64,000 bases of DNA from Ornithodoros turicata (GCF_037126465.1 NW_026999471.1:124001-188000); one strand, 5' to 3'. Counted from the first letter of the stretch, positions 45,481 through 55,200 are shown. The notes: generated by a model not told the origin, from the letters alone. Translations and numbers: made by a program.

Positions 45481-45648
45481 TGAGTGGCAGGCCACGATGT
45501 ATTCCGATGCCGAAGCTAATACCCCCGCGTCACGAGTGAAAAATGGCACGGCGGAAAAGCCAGACGTACGAAGCCACATGGTCGTGCAATGTACCGGCAG
45601 ACACGACGATCGTACATAGTCATATAAACGTTCAAGGTGCCGGCAGGC
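45480..45648. repeat. Subterminal ~380-bp repeat, copy split by the Jockey-like LINE
   Basis: The block containing GTACGAAGCCACATG (near 45568) recurs near 51418 and, modified, near 51798. The LINE entered between this copy and the next. GTGCCGGCAGGC at 45637-45648 is the left target duplication. Confidence 0.65.
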
Positions 45649-46149
45649 CCCGGCGTCGGGAACTTGGCGCCCCCATCGCCCGGCAGCAGCCGCAGTAGCC
45701 CCCTCCTGCACTCACGGTTGGGTCGCCGCAGGAGGGAGACCCCCACGTATAGCTGTGCGTGGCTTCCCGTGTCTGGGGAAAGGGGGATCCTGGCGGTTGA
45801 GTAGACCCAGAGGTTGTTTTGGACCCTTCGGGGCCCCTCCGGGAAAGCAACACACCGCTTTGGCCCCTGCTTCCCATAGACGGGTGGTCCTGAAAGGCCC
45901 GGCCAGGACTATTCAGCTAGTCGCCATCTCCTATTTTCCTTACTTTCTCCTTTCATCTCCTCTTCCTTCTTGTATTTTTCCTTACTCACCTTCTTTGGCG
46001 GCAAGGGTCAACCTTGGGCAGTTCTTTCACCCTTCTGAAACTGCACTAGGGTATAATGCAGAGGAAAGTGTTAGCGTGCCGGGCACGCTCCCTTGGTTGG
46101 GCTCGATGGTGGGCGACACACCTGTGCACCGAACCACTCTTTTCATTGT

Positions 46150-47409
46150 ATGGATTCAGTACACTCAAAAAAACATGATCAGCGTCAAAAGAGGCGCTGC
46201 ACCGAAGCACCAATGAACTCGCTCAGCTTAGACCTGTCTCCAGAGCCATGGTTCCCGAAATTCCTTGTGGCCCATGCTGAGGACGAGACGAAGCCGTTAT
46301 CGAAAGTGTCACCATTCCTCATTGCAAAAGAAATTGAAAAAATCATAGGGAAATCGTACAAAGCAAAGAAGCTCTCATCTGGAGACATTCAAATTGAAGT
46401 AGAAAACAGATCCCAAAGTTCAGCCCTTGTGTCTATAAAGAAACTCGGTGACATTCCAGTATCAATCACAAAACACCGTATCCTGAACATTGTCAAGGGG
46501 GTGATTTCCGAGAGTGAACTCCTTGACTGTTCCGACATCGAGATCGAAGAAGGTTTGCGCGAGCATGGCGTTGTGGCGGCGAGGCGGATAGTGATGCGTC
46601 GGGATGGCAAAGAAATGCAAACCAAGCACATCGTACTGTCATTCCAGCTGCACAGACTCCCTCAAACCATCAAAGCAGGTTACCTGAACTGCCACGTGCG
46701 ACCCTACGTTCCTAACCCGCGGCGTTGCTTCAAGTGTCAACGTTTCGGGCATGGATCACAGGTCTGCCGTGGACAGGAAACATGTCCAAAATGTTCAGGC
46801 AATGGTCACACACCAGAATTATGTGAGAACCCGGTGCGTTGCGCAAACTGCAAAGGTGACCACCCAGTATACTCAAGATCTTGTCCCCGGTGGAAAGCAG
46901 AAAAAGAAATACTTCGCATCAAAGCAGAACAGAACATACCATATAAAGCAGCAAAAGCACAAGCAGAGTTTGCTAGTAAAGGCACTTTCTCCGAGGTGGC
47001 GCGCAGGGGAGTCGCACCACTGAGGAAATCTGTAGAGACCCAGACTTCTGGGTGTCTACCTCAAACTCCCCAGCAGAAAGGTGGAGACACGAGTGTGTCT
47101 CTTCCTGCTCCTACGTCTCCTGGGAGCACCCTGGCTCGCCAGGCACGCAGCAAGGAGATAGCCACAGTTTCCAGTGATGTTGATGGCACAATCTCAGTCT
47201 GGGACGGAACCATGCCGGAACCATCCCAGACCATGTCACAAAACATGGAATTGGATGACGATGACTGCTTATCCCAGAAATCGTCATCCAGTTTGCCAGG
47301 TGTTCTCTCTCAGGGCAAAGAAAAGAGAGAGAAAACATCTGGTCGAGGTAGGGGCAGCAGAACAAAAGACATGCAGAAATTACCTCCACGAAGAATAACC
47401 CCCCCTTGA
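46150..47409 (+). CDS. Jockey-like ORF1 (gag, CCHC zinc knuckles)
   Basis: A 419-residue gag-like nucleic-acid-binding protein. I start it at ATG 46150 because the fossil copy has an aligned ATG with similar following codons; the frame is open further upstream. The N-terminal region (SPEPWFPKFLVAHAEDE... HRILNIVKGVISE) resembles the RRM-like part of Jockey gags. Three CCHC knuckles follow: CFKCQRFGHGSQVC, CPKCSGNGHTPELC and CANCKGDHPVYSRSC. The C-terminus is Ser/Pro-rich and basic. It should package the element RNA and accompany ORF2 protein to chromatin. ORF2 starts 11 nt after the stop, in another frame. Confidence 0.9.
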   Translation: MDSVHSKKHDQRQKRRCTEAPMNSLSLDLSPEPWFPKFLVAHAEDETKPLSKVSPFLIAKEIEKIIGKSYKAKKLSSGDIQIEVENRSQSSALVSIKKLGDIPVSITKHRILNIVKGVISESELLDCSDIEIEEGLREHGVVAARRIVMRRDGKEMQTKHIVLSFQLHRLPQTIKAGYLNCHVRPYVPNPRRCFKCQRFGHGSQVCRGQETCPKCSGNGHTPELCENPVRCANCKGDHPVYSRSCPRWKAEKEILRIKAEQNIPYKAAKAQAEFASKGTFSEVARRGVAPLRKSVETQTSGCLPQTPQQKGGDTSVSLPAPTSPGSTLARQARSKEIATVSSDVDGTISVWDGTMPEPSQTMSQNMELDDDDCLSQKSSSSLPGVLSQGKEKREKTSGRGRGSRTKDMQKLPPRRITPP

Positions 47410-47420
47410 ATAAGACATTC

Positions 47421-50400
47421 ATGTACACACAGTCCATAGGGGTATGTTACTGCATCCAAGGCACGATGAAGATATTGCTCCTTCTCCTCTCTGTCTTCCT
47501 TCTCATGGGTCTAGGTAATATAATACAATGGAATTGTCGAGGCCTCTTTTCCAACCTCGATGACATTAATGACCTCTTAGAAGAACAAAAGGCAGTTTGC
47601 TGTTGCTTACAGGAGACATATCTACATGAGAACAGTGTAAATCCTTTTCGTCGACATAATGTATTTAGAAAAGACCGCACAGACAGCACCCGCGCATCTG
47701 GAGGTGTCGCTGTCATTGTCCCACAGTCCATACCTGCAACCCCCTTTCCTCTTGTCACAGACTTGGAAGCCGTGGCTGTACAAATATGCCTCGACAGGGT
47801 GATTACATTATGCTCACTGTACCTTCCACCTTCAATTTCAATTGAACAAAAAGACTTTGAGCATCTTTGTGACCAGCTTCCTCCGCCATTCATGATACTT
47901 GGGGATCTAAACGCTCACAATCATTTGTGGGGCAGTACAAGGCTGGATGGTCGAGGGAAAATGTTAGAGAGAGTTTTGATGTCAAGGCCTGTTTGCCTGC
48001 TTAACACAGGAGAGCCTACATACATCAACTCTGCAACACAAAGCTTCTCTTGTCTAGACATTTCGCTGTGCAGTCCCTCCCTCTTCGATTGTTTTAACTG
48101 GACAGTCCAGCAGAACCCAAGGGGAAGTGACCACTTTCCTGTCATCCTAAAATTTCGTGGTGTTGCGGACTCGCTTTCAACACGACCACCACGATTGAAA
48201 TTATCTCAGGCTAATTGGGGTGAGTTTCGAATGAAAGCCAACCTCCATTTGTCATATTTTGAAGATATGTCCATTGAAGAACCAAACAGTGTCCTTACCG
48301 GTATGATCATAGATGCTGCTCACAAATCCATTCCGCAGACATCAGGTCAGCTCCCCAAGCGTCCAAAACCTTGGTGGACTGGCGAATGCGCGAAGACGAG
48401 AAAGGAACAAAATCGTGCATGGGGTATCTTTCGTAGATACCCAACACCACATAACCTCCTTGCATTCAAAAGAGCACGTGCCAAAGCGAGATGGACGCGA
48501 AAACAAGCAAAAAAGTCTTCTTGGTGCAATTTCGTTTCTTCTCTAACACATAGAACACCGTCAAAGAAAGTATGGGACAGACTCCGGAAAATTAAAGGAG
48601 ACTACCAGAGTTTCTCTGTTCCTTTTCTTTGTGTTAATGGAGTCCCCTGCCAGAGTTTAGAAGAACAGGCCGATCTCCTAGGTCAACATTTCCAAAGTGT
48701 GTCCAGTTCTGCTCATTACAACAGAAATTTCCTCTCTGTAAAGAATCGTGCTGAAAAACAAGCGATTTCAACCGTGGGTGGCGAAAATGACACATACAAC
48801 CAGCCATTCACTATGGTAGAGCTCCGGCGAGCATTGGCCTCAGTGAAGGTCAGCGCTCCTGGCCCAGACGACGTGACACACCCCATGATCACCCACCTAT
48901 CAGAGGAATCCAAAGAATGTTTACTAAAGCTTTTCAATAAAGTCTGGGATAAGGGGCAGATGCCAATGGCATGGAAGACAGCAACAGTCATTCCACTGCT
49001 GAAGCCTGGCAAGGTTTCTTCAAATCCAACCAGCTACAGGCCCATCGCTCTCACTAGCTGTTTGGGAAAGACTTTCGAAAGGATGGTTAATAATCGGCTG
49101 GTATACTTCCTTGAGGTGAATAACTGTCTTTGTAAATACCAGTGTGGATTCCGTGCAGGATGCTCAACAACTGATCACCTTATCCGCCTCGAAACCACAA
49201 TTCGAGAAGCCTTTGTCAGGGGAAATCACTGTATTTCAGTGTTCTTTGATCTGGAAAATGCATACGATACTGCCTGGCGGTATGGTATTGTTCGAGATCT
49301 TCACAGTGTTGGCATACGTGGGCGACTCCTTCGGTGTGTCATTGATTTTCTTAAAGGGAGAACTTTCAGAGTTCGACTAGGAACAACTCTGTCGCAATTA
49401 TTTGTTCAAGAGAATGGAGTTCCCCAGGGCTCCGTACTGAGTGTCACTCTCTTTATAATGAAAATGAATTCTATTGCTAGTGCTATCCCTCCATCTATAT
49501 CGTACTGCTTGTATGTCGATGATGTCCAGATTTCGTACTCATCAGCAAACTTGAGCACATGTGAGAGGCAGCTGCAGCTCACAATAAACAAACTCGTTAA
49601 ATGGGCTGACCAGAACGGATTTAATTTTTCCGCGGAAAAAACAGTCTGTGTCCCATTTTCCAGGAGAAGAGGACTTTTTCCAAACCCTGCACTTTCTATA
49701 AATGGTCACAGCCTGACTGTTAATGAGGAACATAGGTTTCTCGGTGTTATATTTGACAGAAAGCTCACTTTCTTGTCCCACATAAAGAATCTAAAAGCTA
49801 AGTGTCTTCAAGCTTCCAACATGCTTAAAATCCTATCACATAAATCATGGGGTGCAGACCGTCGCACGCTCCATCGTATATACACCTCCACGGTTCGTGC
49901 GAAGTTAGACTATGCATGTTTCATTTACGGATCAGCACGCCCTTCAGTTTTGAAGGCATTGGACTCTGTGCACCACCTAGGATTACGGTTGGTGCTTGGA
50001 GCCTTCAGGACCAGTCCGATAGAGAGCCTGTACGTTGAATCGAATGAATGGTCTTTACAAAGACGGCGTTCTTATCTTGGAACATCGTATGGTTTAAGGA
50101 TTAGAGGTTACCCTCAACATCCTACGTTGCCATGTGTAAAGCGCACTCGTTTCAAGCAGTTTTTCACAAACAAGCCCAAAGCTATACCATCTTTTAGCAT
50201 TCGGCTTGAACGAGATACTGAATACTTTGGTTTTACACATTACGTCCATTCTTCCTTAGAGGCTAGCAAGATGATTCCTCCTTGGCAGCCGGCACCACAA
50301 TACAATATTTCACTAACTAAGTTCAATAAACGGGAAAATGCTGTTGAAGAAATACGGCATGAATTTGAGCATCTTAGAGAAAGCCTTGGTGATCATGTTG

Positions 50401-51119
50401 AAATATACATTGATGCTTCAAAGACCGACATAGGAGTAGCATGCGCGATGATAAGCGGCACATGCACAAAATCACACCGCCTGAACAATGTATTGTCGAT
50501 TTTCAGTGCAGAGATGTACGCTATTGTTGTCGCTCTTAATCATATTTTACAGACACGTATATCATCATCAGTCATCTACACAGACTCCCTGAGCTCTGTA
50601 CGTGCCATATGTAGTCCACAACCGTGCAAGAATCTATTAGTGAGACGTACTAGGTACCTGGCAGCTGTTATACAAGAAAAAGGGTACAGTTTGACACTTT
50701 GCTGGGGTCCTAGTCACGTCGGTATAAGCGGCAACGAGAGGGCCGACCGCGAGGCGGCAGCCGCCCACGGCAATGACATCACACCCTTTGACACACCGTA
50801 TGATGATTTGTTGCAAGAACTAAAAAATATTATTAATGTAAAATGGCAAGATGTTTGGAAAGAACAAAGCAGTAACAAATTACACACTGTCAAGCCACAC
50901 ATAGGTAGAGTGGTACTGCAGTTTCAAAACAGACTACAGGAAGTATTATCAAGCCGCTTAAGGCTGGGACACACTTACCTAACACATGGACATTTGCTAC
51001 GGGGGGAAGATGCACCCCAATGTGAACACTGTGGAAGAAACCTTACAGTTGTACATATACTCGTTAGCTGCCCAGCTCTCGAACAACATCGCCAAAACTA
51101 CTTCCACTCAGTTTTATAA
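47421..51119 (+). CDS. Jockey-like ORF2 (endonuclease, reverse transcriptase, RNase H)
   Basis: About 1232 residues. From the N-terminus I see the APE-type endonuclease (NIIQWNCRGLFSN, LQETYL, RASGGVAVIV, ILGDLNAHN, SDHFPVI). The reverse transcriptase has YRPIALTSCLGKTFERM, motif A FFDLENAYDTAW, GVPQGSVLSVTLF and YVDDVQIS. The RNase H has YIDASK, SAEMYA, YTDSLSS and GPSHVGISGNERAD. A terminal CEHCGRNLTVVHILVSC knuckle follows. All catalytic motifs look intact. A hydrophobic stretch near residue 17-30 is probably not a signal. Against the fossil copy, the last ~36 residues (FYKYSLPLHPALLLG...) lie out of frame at 51112-51228, so this product ends early. The 5' start could also be ATG 47466. 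Confidence 0.9.
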   Translation: MYTQSIGVCYCIQGTMKILLLLLSVFLLMGLGNIIQWNCRGLFSNLDDINDLLEEQKAVCCCLQETYLHENSVNPFRRHNVFRKDRTDSTRASGGVAVIVPQSIPATPFPLVTDLEAVAVQICLDRVITLCSLYLPPSISIEQKDFEHLCDQLPPPFMILGDLNAHNHLWGSTRLDGRGKMLERVLMSRPVCLLNTGEPTYINSATQSFSCLDISLCSPSLFDCFNWTVQQNPRGSDHFPVILKFRGVADSLSTRPPRLKLSQANWGEFRMKANLHLSYFEDMSIEEPNSVLTGMIIDAAHKSIPQTSGQLPKRPKPWWTGECAKTRKEQNRAWGIFRRYPTPHNLLAFKRARAKARWTRKQAKKSSWCNFVSSLTHRTPSKKVWDRLRKIKGDYQSFSVPFLCVNGVPCQSLEEQADLLGQHFQSVSSSAHYNRNFLSVKNRAEKQAISTVGGENDTYNQPFTMVELRRALASVKVSAPGPDDVTHPMITHLSEESKECLLKLFNKVWDKGQMPMAWKTATVIPLLKPGKVSSNPTSYRPIALTSCLGKTFERMVNNRLVYFLEVNNCLCKYQCGFRAGCSTTDHLIRLETTIREAFVRGNHCISVFFDLENAYDTAWRYGIVRDLHSVGIRGRLLRCVIDFLKGRTFRVRLGTTLSQLFVQENGVPQGSVLSVTLFIMKMNSIASAIPPSISYCLYVDDVQISYSSANLSTCERQLQLTINKLVKWADQNGFNFSAEKTVCVPFSRRRGLFPNPALSINGHSLTVNEEHRFLGVIFDRKLTFLSHIKNLKAKCLQASNMLKILSHKSWGADRRTLHRIYTSTVRAKLDYACFIYGSARPSVLKALDSVHHLGLRLVLGAFRTSPIESLYVESNEWSLQRRRSYLGTSYGLRIRGYPQHPTLPCVKRTRFKQFFTNKPKAIPSFSIRLERDTEYFGFTHYVHSSLEASKMIPPWQPAPQYNISLTKFNKRENAVEEIRHEFEHLRESLGDHVEIYIDASKTDIGVACAMISGTCTKSHRLNNVLSIFSAEMYAIVVALNHILQTRISSSVIYTDSLSSVRAICSPQPCKNLLVRRTRYLAAVIQEKGYSLTLCWGPSHVGISGNERADREAAAAHGNDITPFDTPYDDLLQELKNIINVKWQDVWKEQSSNKLHTVKPHIGRVVLQFQNRLQEVLSSRLRLGHTYLTHGHLLRGEDAPQCEHCGRNLTVVHILVSCPALEQHRQNYFHSVL

Positions 51120-51228
51120 ATACTCTTTGCCTCTTCACCCAGCCCTATTGCTAGGGGATGAGGCCCTCATTCCTTTCGATAACATCGTTCAGTTTTTAAG
51201 AAATATAGACATCATCAACGAATTGTAG

Positions 51229-51394
51229 TGTCTTGTTTCCCCACTTTTATGTGTTTCACACCCTCTGAGTTTTTTTACCCTGTTTTAAACTAATCAGCTT
51301 ATTTTTAAGTTAAATGTCGTTTAAACTTCAACAGAGTCTTGGCGCATTATGATCCTCGTTGTCGTTGCGCCATGAAACCCCTAATTATCATCAT
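51229..51394 (+). other. 3' UTR of the Jockey-like LINE
   Basis: The 3' end forms a short hairpin (TTGGCGC with GCGCCA) followed by an ATTATCATCAT tail. The fossil copy ends with a similar TTGGCGC/TTGCGCCA arrangement (15620-15660 on the minus strand). The hairpin is probably the reverse transcriptase recognition site. Confidence 0.65.
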
Positions 51395-52150
51395 GTGCCG
51401 GCAGGCAAGGATATCGTACGAAGCCACATGAACCTGCAATGTGCTACGCGCTCACATAGCTGTCAACAACGGGCGCAACATTGTGCAACAACCCTACCGA
51501 GTAAGCAACACACCTCCCGCCGCCGTTCACATGCGACAGCGGAGGTCAAACGTTGCATCCCTCCCTTTCCTCCTTTCTTGGTGCACCCTGCTTCCAAGCC
51601 CAACCCAGAGCAAGGCGACCGCACCCTCCAAACAGCATACCCCTCCTCCGCTTACGCTTTCGCCGCCACTACCAGGAAATCCACGCTAGCAGGGGCGAGG
51701 AAGACGCCAACATCGTAATCCTCCAGCAGCGAGCAGCCTGGCACACCAACGTAGGCCTTCGTTGGTATTCAACTTCAAAACCCCATCAGCGGTCACCCGA
51801 AGCCACATGAACGCGCAATGTGCTATGCGCTCACTTATCTGTCAACAACGGGCGCAATATTTTGCAACAACCCTACCGCGCAAGCAATACACCTTCTGCA
51901 GTTCACATGCGACAGCGGAGGTCAAACGTGCCATCCCTCCCTTTCCTCCTTCATTGGTAAACCCTGCTTCCAAGTCCAACCGAGTGCAGGCTGACCGCAC
52001 CCTCCAAACAGCATACCCCTCCTTCGCTTACGCCTTTGCTGCCACTACCAGGAAACCCACGCAAACACAGGCGACCAGGACGCTAGCGTCGTAATCCTGC
52101 AGCCGGGCACACCCCACCTAGGCCTTCGTTGGAGTTCAACTTCAAAAACC
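51395..52150. repeat. Two subterminal ~380-bp direct repeats
   Basis: 51400-51780 and 51785-52150 are diverged direct copies (both contain GAAGCCACATGAAC, CAACAACGGGCGCAA and CCTCCAAACAGCATACCCCT). A partial third copy is at 45480-45648, left of the LINE. Open frames across them are proline/histidine-rich and look like repeat translation rather than genes. Confidence 0.75.
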
Positions 52151-52750
52151 CCATCACCGACTTCAGCACCCATCATAAGAATTCAACTTCAAAACCCCAT
52201 CACAAAGTTCAACTTCAAGATCCATCACCGACTTCAGAACCCATCATAGGAATTCAACTTCAAAGCCCCATCACAAACTTCAACTTCAAAATCCATCACC
52301 GACTTCAGAACCCATCATAGGAATTCAACTTCAAAACCCCATCACAGACTTCAACTTCAAAATCCATCACTGACTTCAGAACCCATCATAGGAATTCAAC
52401 TTCAAAGCCCCATCACAAACTTCAACTTCAAAATCCATCACCGACTTCAGAACCCATCATAGGAATTCAACTTCAAAACCGCGATGGGATCTGAAGTTGA
52501 ATTCTGATGATGGGTTCTGAAGTTGAATGATGGGTTATGATGTGATGGATTTTGAAGTTGAAGTTGAATGATGTGATGTGATGTGATGTGTTCTGAAGTT
52601 GAAGTTGAATGTTGGGTTATGATGTGATGAATTCTGAGGTTGAAGTTGAGTTACGGGCTCGTGATGTGATGGTTTATGACGGTGATGTGATGTGATGGGC
52701 TTTACGGAAAACTGACCATAATGTGATGTTGAATGAATTCTTAGCAAAAT
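52130..52750. repeat. Right terminal minisatellite
   Basis: 52130-52480 consists of units with CTTCAACTTCAAAACCCCAT, the reverse complement of the left minisatellite. At ~52485 the orientation flips and GAAGTTGAA-type units run to ~52735. ATGTGATGTTGAATGAA occurs at both edges of the insertion, at 39566-39582 and 52721-52737. Confidence 0.8.
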
Positions 52751-52761
52751 GCCGACCTATG

Positions 52762-53127
52762 CTCTCAACTTCCTTCATCGTGAAAAGGCGGCCGTCTACG
52801 ATTCCCAGGAGGTCTCGGATATACTTCGTTCTTCTGCGGAGCCATGGACGCCGGTGCTCTACACGTCGGCTACGTTGAGCTTTCGTGGCGTCTGGTCTTC
52901 TGAGTCCCTGGCTGCAATGCGTCATCTGGGCATCGCCAACCGCCACCTCAAGTTGTGTGCGGTGAAGGCCATCGAGGGCACTGTGCTCGCGTGGAGAACT
53001 TTTAAATCCCACACCGAAACAGTAATGTTTTGTGCACACTATGAACTGCGGCGTTCTTGTAACGGCGACCCGTGCCGTCAAACGGGGAATGTGTATGTTT
53101 CCTATGTTTTGGGAATAAACATTTACT
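52762..53127 (+). pseudogene. R2-like copy 8 (family C), right part
   Basis: The endonuclease frame interrupted at 39498 resumes here in the same phase. It reads FLHREKAAVYDSQEVSDILR, SATLSFRGVWSSESLAAMRH and LKLCAVKAIEGTVLAWRTF, aligning with LAHGHKVLKYSRP, SVTLSFRGIW and LQGGVR of family A. The short 3' end contains AATAAA and meets TAGCTAAATTAC at 53128. The copy was intact here before the 13-kb insertion. Confidence 0.85.
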
Positions 53128-53234
53128 TAGCTAAATTACACAAAGGACGACCAAGTATCATGCCAACCATGTTTTTGAAATACAGTCCATTGAAAAACGA
53201 ATAATTGGCGGCAGGAAGAATAATCTGCATTCGT
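53128..53234 (+). repeat. Satellite unit S10
   Basis: Exactly 107 bp, from TAGCTAAATTACAC to CTGCATTCGT. It follows the 3' end of family C, which shows that the satellite is shared by unrelated 3' UTRs. Confidence 0.8.
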
Positions 53235-53451
53235 CTAAGAATAATTGGCAGTCTGGTGGGATCACTCACTGACAGGGGACTTACGGGTCTACCCTTACTG
53301 TACAGGAGCGGTGCTGTGACGGAAGACACGTGAACGGGAGTGCTGTAGAAGACGTGAGGAGGCCTGGAGTTCGGCATGGAAGCTGGGAGCGATGTACATT
53401 GCTTGGTGCCTCTGAGAAGTCCAACATCAGTCATCTTTTTTTTTTCTTTGA
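53235..53451. other. Unidentified 0.2-kb insert between satellite pieces
   Basis: After S10 a short echo of the satellite (CTAAGAATAATTGGCAG) leads into ~190 bp I cannot identify, ending in a T-rich run (53436-53448). The partial unit S11 follows. It has no long open frame. It may be a small retroposed sequence. Confidence 0.5.
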
Positions 53452-53520
53452 CTACCATGTTTTTGAAATATAGTCCCTTCAAAAACGAGTGATAGGCGGC
53501 AGTAAGAATAATCTGCTTTA
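53452..53520 (+). repeat. Partial satellite unit S11
   Basis: Only the right two-thirds of a unit is present, from the hairpin (CATGTTTTTGAAATATAG) to CTGCTTTA. Copy 9 begins directly after it. Confidence 0.75.
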
Positions 53521-53552
53521 TCAGCTCTTTTCTATCTCCCCCACTTTTTAAC

Positions 53553-54494
53553 TTGGTATTGGATGGCTTTCTCAAGAAGGGAGGTGGTGGCACTGGGTTC
53601 AGCGTGGGGGAATCGACGCTGGACGCTATGGCTTTCGCCAACGATCTTATCCTCGTCGCGTCTTCCCCCGTTGGGCTCCAGCATCGTCTTCTTGAAGCCA
53701 CCACCTACCAGGCCGGCCGTGGACTAAACATCAATTCTACCAAGACCTTCACAGTGGCCATGATATATTCGGGAAGTGACAAGAATACAAAAATTGATTC
53801 GGCAACCACGTTTAACGTTGCAGGACATACTGTGCCAGCCTCAGGGCCTGACTTCACTTGGAAGCACCTCGGAGTGTCTTTCACCTTGGCGGGCAGGCCA
53901 ACGTCCCCAACTCACGAAGTTTCCACTATGCTGCAGAGAGTCCACAAAGCGCCACTGAAGTCCCAACAACGGCACGTAATTTTGAGATATTACTTGTTAC
54001 CGAGGTTATACCACCGCTTGGTATTGGGGTACTGGTCAAAGGAGCTCCTTGAGAGATTGGACGTCAACATCAGAGCCGCCGTTCGCCGCTGGATTAAATT
54101 ACCACACGACACTCCCGCGGCCTATTTCCACGCGCCAGTGGCGGGCGGTGGCCTCGGTATCCCCTCCCTGCGTACCATCACCCCCATCCTCCAACGTGCC
54201 AGGATTCGGAACCTCCGTGACTCCACTCATCCCGTCGTCAAAGCGGCCACCTCCACCGCCTGTATGACCAAGGCATTGAGGAGGGCTGAAGAGGCATCTA
54301 CGTTTGACGGGCGTCTCCTTCGATCAACGGCTGCCGTGAAGAAGTACTGGAGAAGTACTGGTGTACAAGATTGTACCAGACAAACGACGGGAATACCCTG
54401 GCCGATACCTCCCTGGTGCCCTTTGCGCATTCTTGGATTGCGGAGGGCACCCGGGTCTTGCAAGGCAGGCAGTTTATTGTCGCCGTCAAGATAA
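53553..54494 (+). pseudogene. R2-like copy 9: catalytic box and thumb
   Basis: The 313-codon frame has FANDLILVASS where other copies have FADDL, so a catalytic aspartate of the reverse transcriptase is replaced by Asn. The thumb APLKSQQRHVILRYYLLPRL and RWIKLPHDTPAAYFHAPVAG are well conserved. A tandem duplication of AGAAGTACTGG at ~54339-54360 shifts the frame. Confidence 0.85.
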
Positions 54495-55060
54495 GAGTGA
54501 ACGCCCTCCCGTGTCGGACGAGGTTAGGCCGCGGCGTTGAGTGGGACAAACAGTGCCGTGCGCGATGCCAGTCGCAAGAAACTTTAGCGCATATACTCCA
54601 AACGTGCCACCGCACACACGGAGCGCGGATCCGCCGACACGATACCATCGTGAAGTATGTCGACAAGAGGCTCCAAGAGATCGGATGGGAGACTACTGTG
54701 GAACCCATTATCCGTGTGACGGAGGGAACTCTCAAGGCTGACCTCATCGCCCTTAGAAGGGCGACCAGTCCTTCGTGCTGTGCGCCCAGGTAGTCGGCAC
54801 GGGGATCGCCCTCGAGTTGGCCCATGGCCGTAAAGTTTTGAAGTATAGCCGACCGGAGATCGTTGATCATGTGCGCGGAACGGGCCTCGACCCTGTCGTA
54901 TCGAGTGTCACTTTATCCTTTCGTGGAGTATGGGCCCGTGCCAGTGTCGACACGCTTTTGGGGGACTGAATAGAAAAGATATTTCTATGTTATCCATTAT
55001 GTATTTACAGGGTAGCGTACGATGTTATAAAGTGGATGACCATGACCGCATGACCCCGGT
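54371..55060 (+). pseudogene. R2-like copy 9: zinc knuckle and endonuclease
   Basis: Frame 54371-54793 has NDGNTLADTSLVPFAHSW, then the zinc knuckle CRARCQSQETLAHILQTCHR and RRHDTIVKYVDKRL. The endonuclease core is altered (LKADLIALRRATS, where PD has become AD) and frameshifted at ~54770. VVGTGIALELAHGRKVLKYS and SSVTLSFRGVWARASVDTLL follow in other frames to about 54969, and the C-terminus is scattered to 55060. Confidence 0.8.
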
Positions 55061-55200
55061 GGACCCCCACCGGTGTTGTAGGTGCAGGTCTCCTAGGCAC
55101 GCGGCACCTAGCCAGGCGTGTCTTTGCCCCCATTGTCATTTATTTTTGGGGCGAGTTTTCTGGGTATGTCTTCCCGTAACAAGACAGAATTGATTAAAAA

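Larger units (their letters stand above)
45649..51394 (+). mobile_element. Near-intact Jockey-like LINE
   Basis: Full-length element: 5' UTR from CCCGGCGTCGGG (45649), ORF1 (46150-47409), ORF2 (47421-51119) and a 3' UTR. The 3' end is a short TTGGCGC/GCGCCA hairpin followed by ATTATCATCAT. A perfect 12-bp target duplication, GTGCCGGCAGGC, lies at 45637-45648 and 51395-51406. The only coding defect seen is a late frameshift in ORF2, so the insertion looks young. Confidence 0.9.
39499..52761. mobile_element. 13.26-kb foldback-like insertion with inverted minisatellite ends
   Basis: Terminal inverted repeats CATAGGTCGGC (39499-39509) and GCCGACCTATG (52751-52761) bound the insertion, and an 8-bp duplication flanks it. 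Inside the ends are minisatellites of opposite orientation: GAAGTTGAAGT units at the left (39560-40030), the complement at the right (52130-52480), with a short flipped block at each outer edge. An 8-bp TSD fits hAT or P-type transposition, but no transposase is visible. Nested inside are a 2.1-kb TIR element and a Jockey-like LINE. Confidence 0.85.
53521..55200 (+). mobile_element. R2-like copy 9 (5' truncated, close to copy 7)
   Basis: The copy starts in the motif B region and runs to the 3' UTR. The closest relative in the window is copy 7. The 3' UTR stem is TGTCTT/AAGACA (55167-55186), followed by ATTGATTAAAAA and S12. Frameshifts separate thumb, zinc knuckle and endonuclease. Confidence 0.85.

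Noticed and set aside
47466..47510. Signal peptide at the start of Jockey-like ORF2 (KILLLLLSVFLLMG)
   Set aside because: It immediately precedes the endonuclease domain of a nuclear retrotransposon enzyme. It is probably a fortuitous hydrophobic stretch upstream of the real domain.
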